Assembly (NCBI GenBank): GCA_944342125.1 | Contig: CALVMF010000006.1 | Location: 1-24,387 of the forward strand | Source: an uncultured Bacilli bacterium | GTDB taxonomy: Bacteria; Bacillota_I; Bacilli_A; RFN20; CAG-826 | Length of the DNA stretch: 24,387 nucleotides | Reading direction: 5' to 3' | Shown: piece by piece, positions 22,413 through 24,387 of the stretch | Layout of the letters: each line of letters opens with the position of its first letter | How positions within the stretch are numbered: the stretch's first letter is position 1 | Translations under genes and position numbers: made by a program | Notes under the pieces: generated by a model | Databases searched by the model: none | What the model was told of the DNA's origin: nothing | What the model saw: only the letters and a program-made list of their open reading frames with translations

Positions 22413-23533
22413 TTTCTACTAGCTTCCTTCAAAATATTGGCTTTTTTCTCGTTAATTTCACCAACTAACTCTTCTAAAACATCTTCCATTGTAATCATGC
22501 CAATAACTTTGTCATTTTCTTTAACGATTGCGATGTGTTTTTTCTCACGGTTAAAAGATTTAAAAATATCATCAACTTTAGCAGAATAATCAACAAAAAG
22601 TGGCTTTGACAAGCAACTTCTGATATCAAGATGTGGATCTTTTTCGTATTCCTTAAAGTAATTTTTAACAGTTAAAATTCCAATAATATGGTCAATATCA
22701 CCATCATAAACTGGTATACGAGAAAAAGTTGTATCAAGAATTATTTTGTTGAGTTTATCGCAAGTTAATCCATTTAAATCGACTGCAAAGATTTTATCTT
22801 TAGGCGTTAAAACTTCTTTTACATAAATTGAGTCAAAATAAAATGCACGATTTAAAAGCTGAATTTCGTTAGGTTCAAAAAGCTCTTCTTCTTTTTCGTT
22901 GCCATTTTCATCTTCTTCATCAACGATTGCTTCATCAGCTTGCATCATAAAATCTTCTCTTGTTAAGATATTGTCTTCTTTTATCTTGAAAATCTTATGA
23001 ACAAGCGTCAAAACACCTTTAAATAGTATAGATATTGGCGTCAAAATAATCCCAATAGCAAAGACAGGATAAGCTAAAAAATAGACTAAACGATTAGGAA
23101 TTTCTTTAGAGATAATTTTTGGCACAGTATCAGAAATTACATATACAAGAAGCGCCATAATAACGGTTGATAAAATAGCATCTAAACCATTACCTAGTCC
23201 ATAATTTTGGCAAATATTATAAAATATCATTGCCGAAAGATAAGACATAAATGTTTGAACAATATTATTACCGATTAAAATAGTGATTAAAGTATTGTCG
23301 AACTTTTCGACAAGTTTAACTATGATTTTAGCGGTTACCTTTCCTTCATCAGCTAAAACTTTAAAATGATATTTATTGCAGTTTGAAAAAGCGTTTTCAC
23401 TTGCACTAAACAAGGCACTAATTAATAAGCATATTGCAATTACAATCCGCCATATATAATCAGGCAAACCCCAAATCGTGTTAGTGGGTTGCGCAGGCGA
23501 ATCAACTAATAAATTTATACTACTCGGCGACAT
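22409..23533 (-). CDS. CNNM/CBS transmembrane protein lacking the C-terminal CorC domain
   Basis: A 374-residue paralog of the next gene. It has the CNNM membrane domain (about 30-190, with SALFSASENAFSNCNKYHFK, the conserved FFSxSE-type motif) and a CBS pair (about 225-350, with VLTPKDKIFAVDLNG and VIGMITMEDVLEELVGEI). It stops about 15 residues after the second CBS module, so the CorC/HlyC domain is absent. An acidic insert (EDEENGNEKEEELFEPNE) lies between the domains. The start at 23533 lies 9 nt after TATAAT, which has a good -35 (TTGTCA) at 17 nt, so the mRNA should be leaderless or nearly so. No Shine-Dalgarno is seen. It follows tdk by 24 nt. Confidence 0.9.
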   Translation of the reverse strand: MSPSSINLLVDSPAQPTNTIWGLPDYIWRIVIAICLLISALFSASENAFSNCNKYHFKVLADEGKVTAKIIVKLVEKFDNTLITILIGNNIVQTFMSYLSAMIFYNICQNYGLGNGLDAILSTVIMALLVYVISDTVPKIISKEIPNRLVYFLAYPVFAIGIILTPISILFKGVLTLVHKIFKIKEDNILTREDFMMQADEAIVDEEDENGNEKEEELFEPNEIQLLNRAFYFDSIYVKEVLTPKDKIFAVDLNGLTCDKLNKIILDTTFSRIPVYDGDIDHIIGILTVKNYFKEYEKDPHLDIRSCLSKPLFVDYSAKVDDIFKSFNREKKHIAIVKENDKVIGMITMEDVLEELVGEINEKKANILKEASRK

Positions 23534-23542
23534 ATATGCAGA

Positions 23543-23571
23543 ATTATAAAGAATTTTTTAATCTTTGACAA
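23543..23571 (-). promoter_or_regulatory. Promoter of the tandem CNNM genes, leaderless
   Basis: On the minus strand TTGTCA (23566-23571), a 17-nt spacer and TATAAT (23543-23548), then 9 nt to the ATG at 23533. The -35 box lies within the end of tdk. Confidence 0.65.
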
Positions 23572-24136
23572 TATGGCAATGGCGACAGCGTGCTTCATAA
23601 GATTCACTAGCCCCTACTAAAACTACTGGATCTTTTCTTGAAACAGGTTTTCCATCAACTAATCTTTGGGTCATTGTCGCTTCTTTTCCACAAACACAAC
23701 AAATAGCAGTAAGTTTAGTGACATATTCTGCTTTGGCTAATAAAATTGCGCTTATTTTAAAAGGATCTCCTTTAAAATCACAATCTAGTCCAGCACAAAT
23801 TACTCTAACACCTCTATTTGCTAGATCATCGATAACTTCAATTATTCCTTCATCAAAAAACTGAACTTCATCGATGCATACGCAGTTGATATCGTCAGTA
23901 AAATATTTATAAATATCCTTGCCTTGAGAGATGGCAATTGCTTTTGAACTTCTTTTGCTATGAGAAACGACCTCTGTTTCGCTATAACGATTATCGATTG
24001 TTGGTTTAAAAACTAAAAATTTCTTTTTAGCATATTTTAAGCGGTTAATTCTTCTTAAAAGCTCTTCGCTTTTTCCAGCAAACATTGGACCTGTTATTAC
24101 TTCAATTGAGCCGATTTCTAAATCATCATGTCCCAT
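23558..24136 (-). CDS. tdk: Thymidine kinase (TK1 type)
   Basis: Phosphorylates thymidine (and deoxyuridine) for the salvage pathway. The 192-residue protein has the TK1 features in order: P-loop GPMFAGKS (16-23), the Walker B/catalytic DEVQFF (E is the catalytic base), the lasso region, and a zinc-binding site from CCVCGKEA and CRHC near the C-terminus. The frame is open to a GTG at 24145, but the ATG at 24136 is preceded by AGGAAGGG at 8-9 nt and was chosen. Its promoter is clear (24163-24190). It heads the right-hand group tdk and the CNNM pair, although the latter also has its own promoter. Confidence 0.96.
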   Translation of the reverse strand: MGHDDLEIGSIEVITGPMFAGKSEELLRRINRLKYAKKKFLVFKPTIDNRYSETEVVSHSKRSSKAIAISQGKDIYKYFTDDINCVCIDEVQFFDEGIIEVIDDLANRGVRVICAGLDCDFKGDPFKISAILLAKAEYVTKLTAICCVCGKEATMTQRLVDGKPVSRKDPVVLVGASESYEARCRHCHIVKD

Positions 24137-24162
24137 TAAAAACACCCTTCCTAACTTTTTTG

Positions 24163-24190
24163 ATTATATCAAATAAGCTAAGTATTGTAA
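24163..24190 (-). promoter_or_regulatory. Promoter of tdk
   Basis: On the minus strand TTACAA (24185-24190), a 16-nt spacer and TATAAT (24163-24168), 26 nt before the tdk ATG, leaving room for its Shine-Dalgarno. Confidence 0.6.
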
Positions 24191-24311
24191 TTAATTTTTA
24201 GTTATTAAATTACTGTACTATTAACGACAAATAAACTTTAAAAACCTAAAATAACTGCGCAAAAGTGAACTTTTTTGCCATAAATCTAGTTTACATCAGA
24301 GAAATTCATCA

Positions 24312-24387
24312 ATCGAGTAGAGATTTATTTTAATCCCTCTCACACCACCGTACGTGCGGTTTTCCGCATACGGCGGTTCAATTTAAA
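24312..24387 (-). mobile_element. 3' end of a group II intron (domains V and VI)
   Basis: On the minus strand, domain V is a hairpin from GAACCGCC (about 24379) through GTATGCGG, a loop of A residues, and CCGCACGTACGGTGGT. It has the canonical 2-nt AC bulge and a T-G pair before TACGG. Domain VI follows: GAG-AGGGATT pairs with AATCTCT-CTC, with a single bulged A (24318), the branch-point position. The sequence then reads CTCGAT, giving an intron 3' end near 24312 that obeys the terminal AY rule. The rest of the intron, and any reverse transcriptase/maturase, lies beyond the right edge. The 3' exon leads into the tdk promoter region. Confidence 0.85.

Overview
The window is about 24.4 kb of AT-rich DNA in which almost every gene lies on the minus strand, tightly packed and often overlapping. 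Gene content (rimP-nusA-rnpM-infB-rbfA, ribF, dxs-ispH-uppS, tandem CNNM/CBS proteins, a TK1-type thymidine kinase, an EF-G paralog, many AGGAGG ribosome binding sites) points to a low-GC Firmicute or a Mollicutes-like relative. TGA is used as a stop (for example in the ATGA overlaps at 19307-19310 and 22409-22412), so the code is standard and not the Mycoplasma/Spiroplasma code. The exact lineage cannot be fixed from the window.

Layout from left to right. 1-44: the first codons of a minus-strand gene. 160-2351: ribF and a TtcA-like tRNA thiolase, transcribed divergently. 2344-7155: the translation/transcription operon rimP-nusA-rnpM-infB-rbfA, with its own promoter and a leader terminator that suggests attenuation, possibly by NusA. 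7205-10530: dxs-ispH-uppS, which make isoprenoid precursors and undecaprenyl diphosphate. 10677-12737: an EF-G paralog of FusA2 type, preceded by a CcpA cre-like palindrome. 12940-14965: an uncharacterised 509-residue protein with an internal duplication, and a GNAT acetyltransferase. 15056-15300: tRNA-Asn and tRNA-Glu, with an inverted copy of the tRNA-Glu T-arm region beside them. 15440-15673: acyl carrier protein.

15931-20425 is the most distinctive part: a seven-gene operon that looks like a stripped-down Tad/Flp-type pilus or secretion machine. Its genes, in transcription order, are a lipoprotein, a TadE-like pseudopilin, a TadA ATPase, TadB and TadC membrane proteins, a second TadE-like pseudopilin and a small Flp-like pilin. 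No prepilin peptidase, TadZ or CpaB/RcpC is present in the window. 20462-20515 holds phased A-tracts between this operon and a divergent guanylate-kinase-like gene. 21087-24136 holds two tandem CNNM/CBS membrane proteins and thymidine kinase. The right edge (24312-24387) carries domains V and VI of a group II intron.

Two start modes coexist. Many genes have a strong Shine-Dalgarno sequence. Others (ribF, ttcA, dxs, the first CNNM gene) have a TATAAT box only 7-9 nt before the ATG and no Shine-Dalgarno, which suggests leaderless mRNAs. All functional statements are inferred from sequence patterns; no database search was run.
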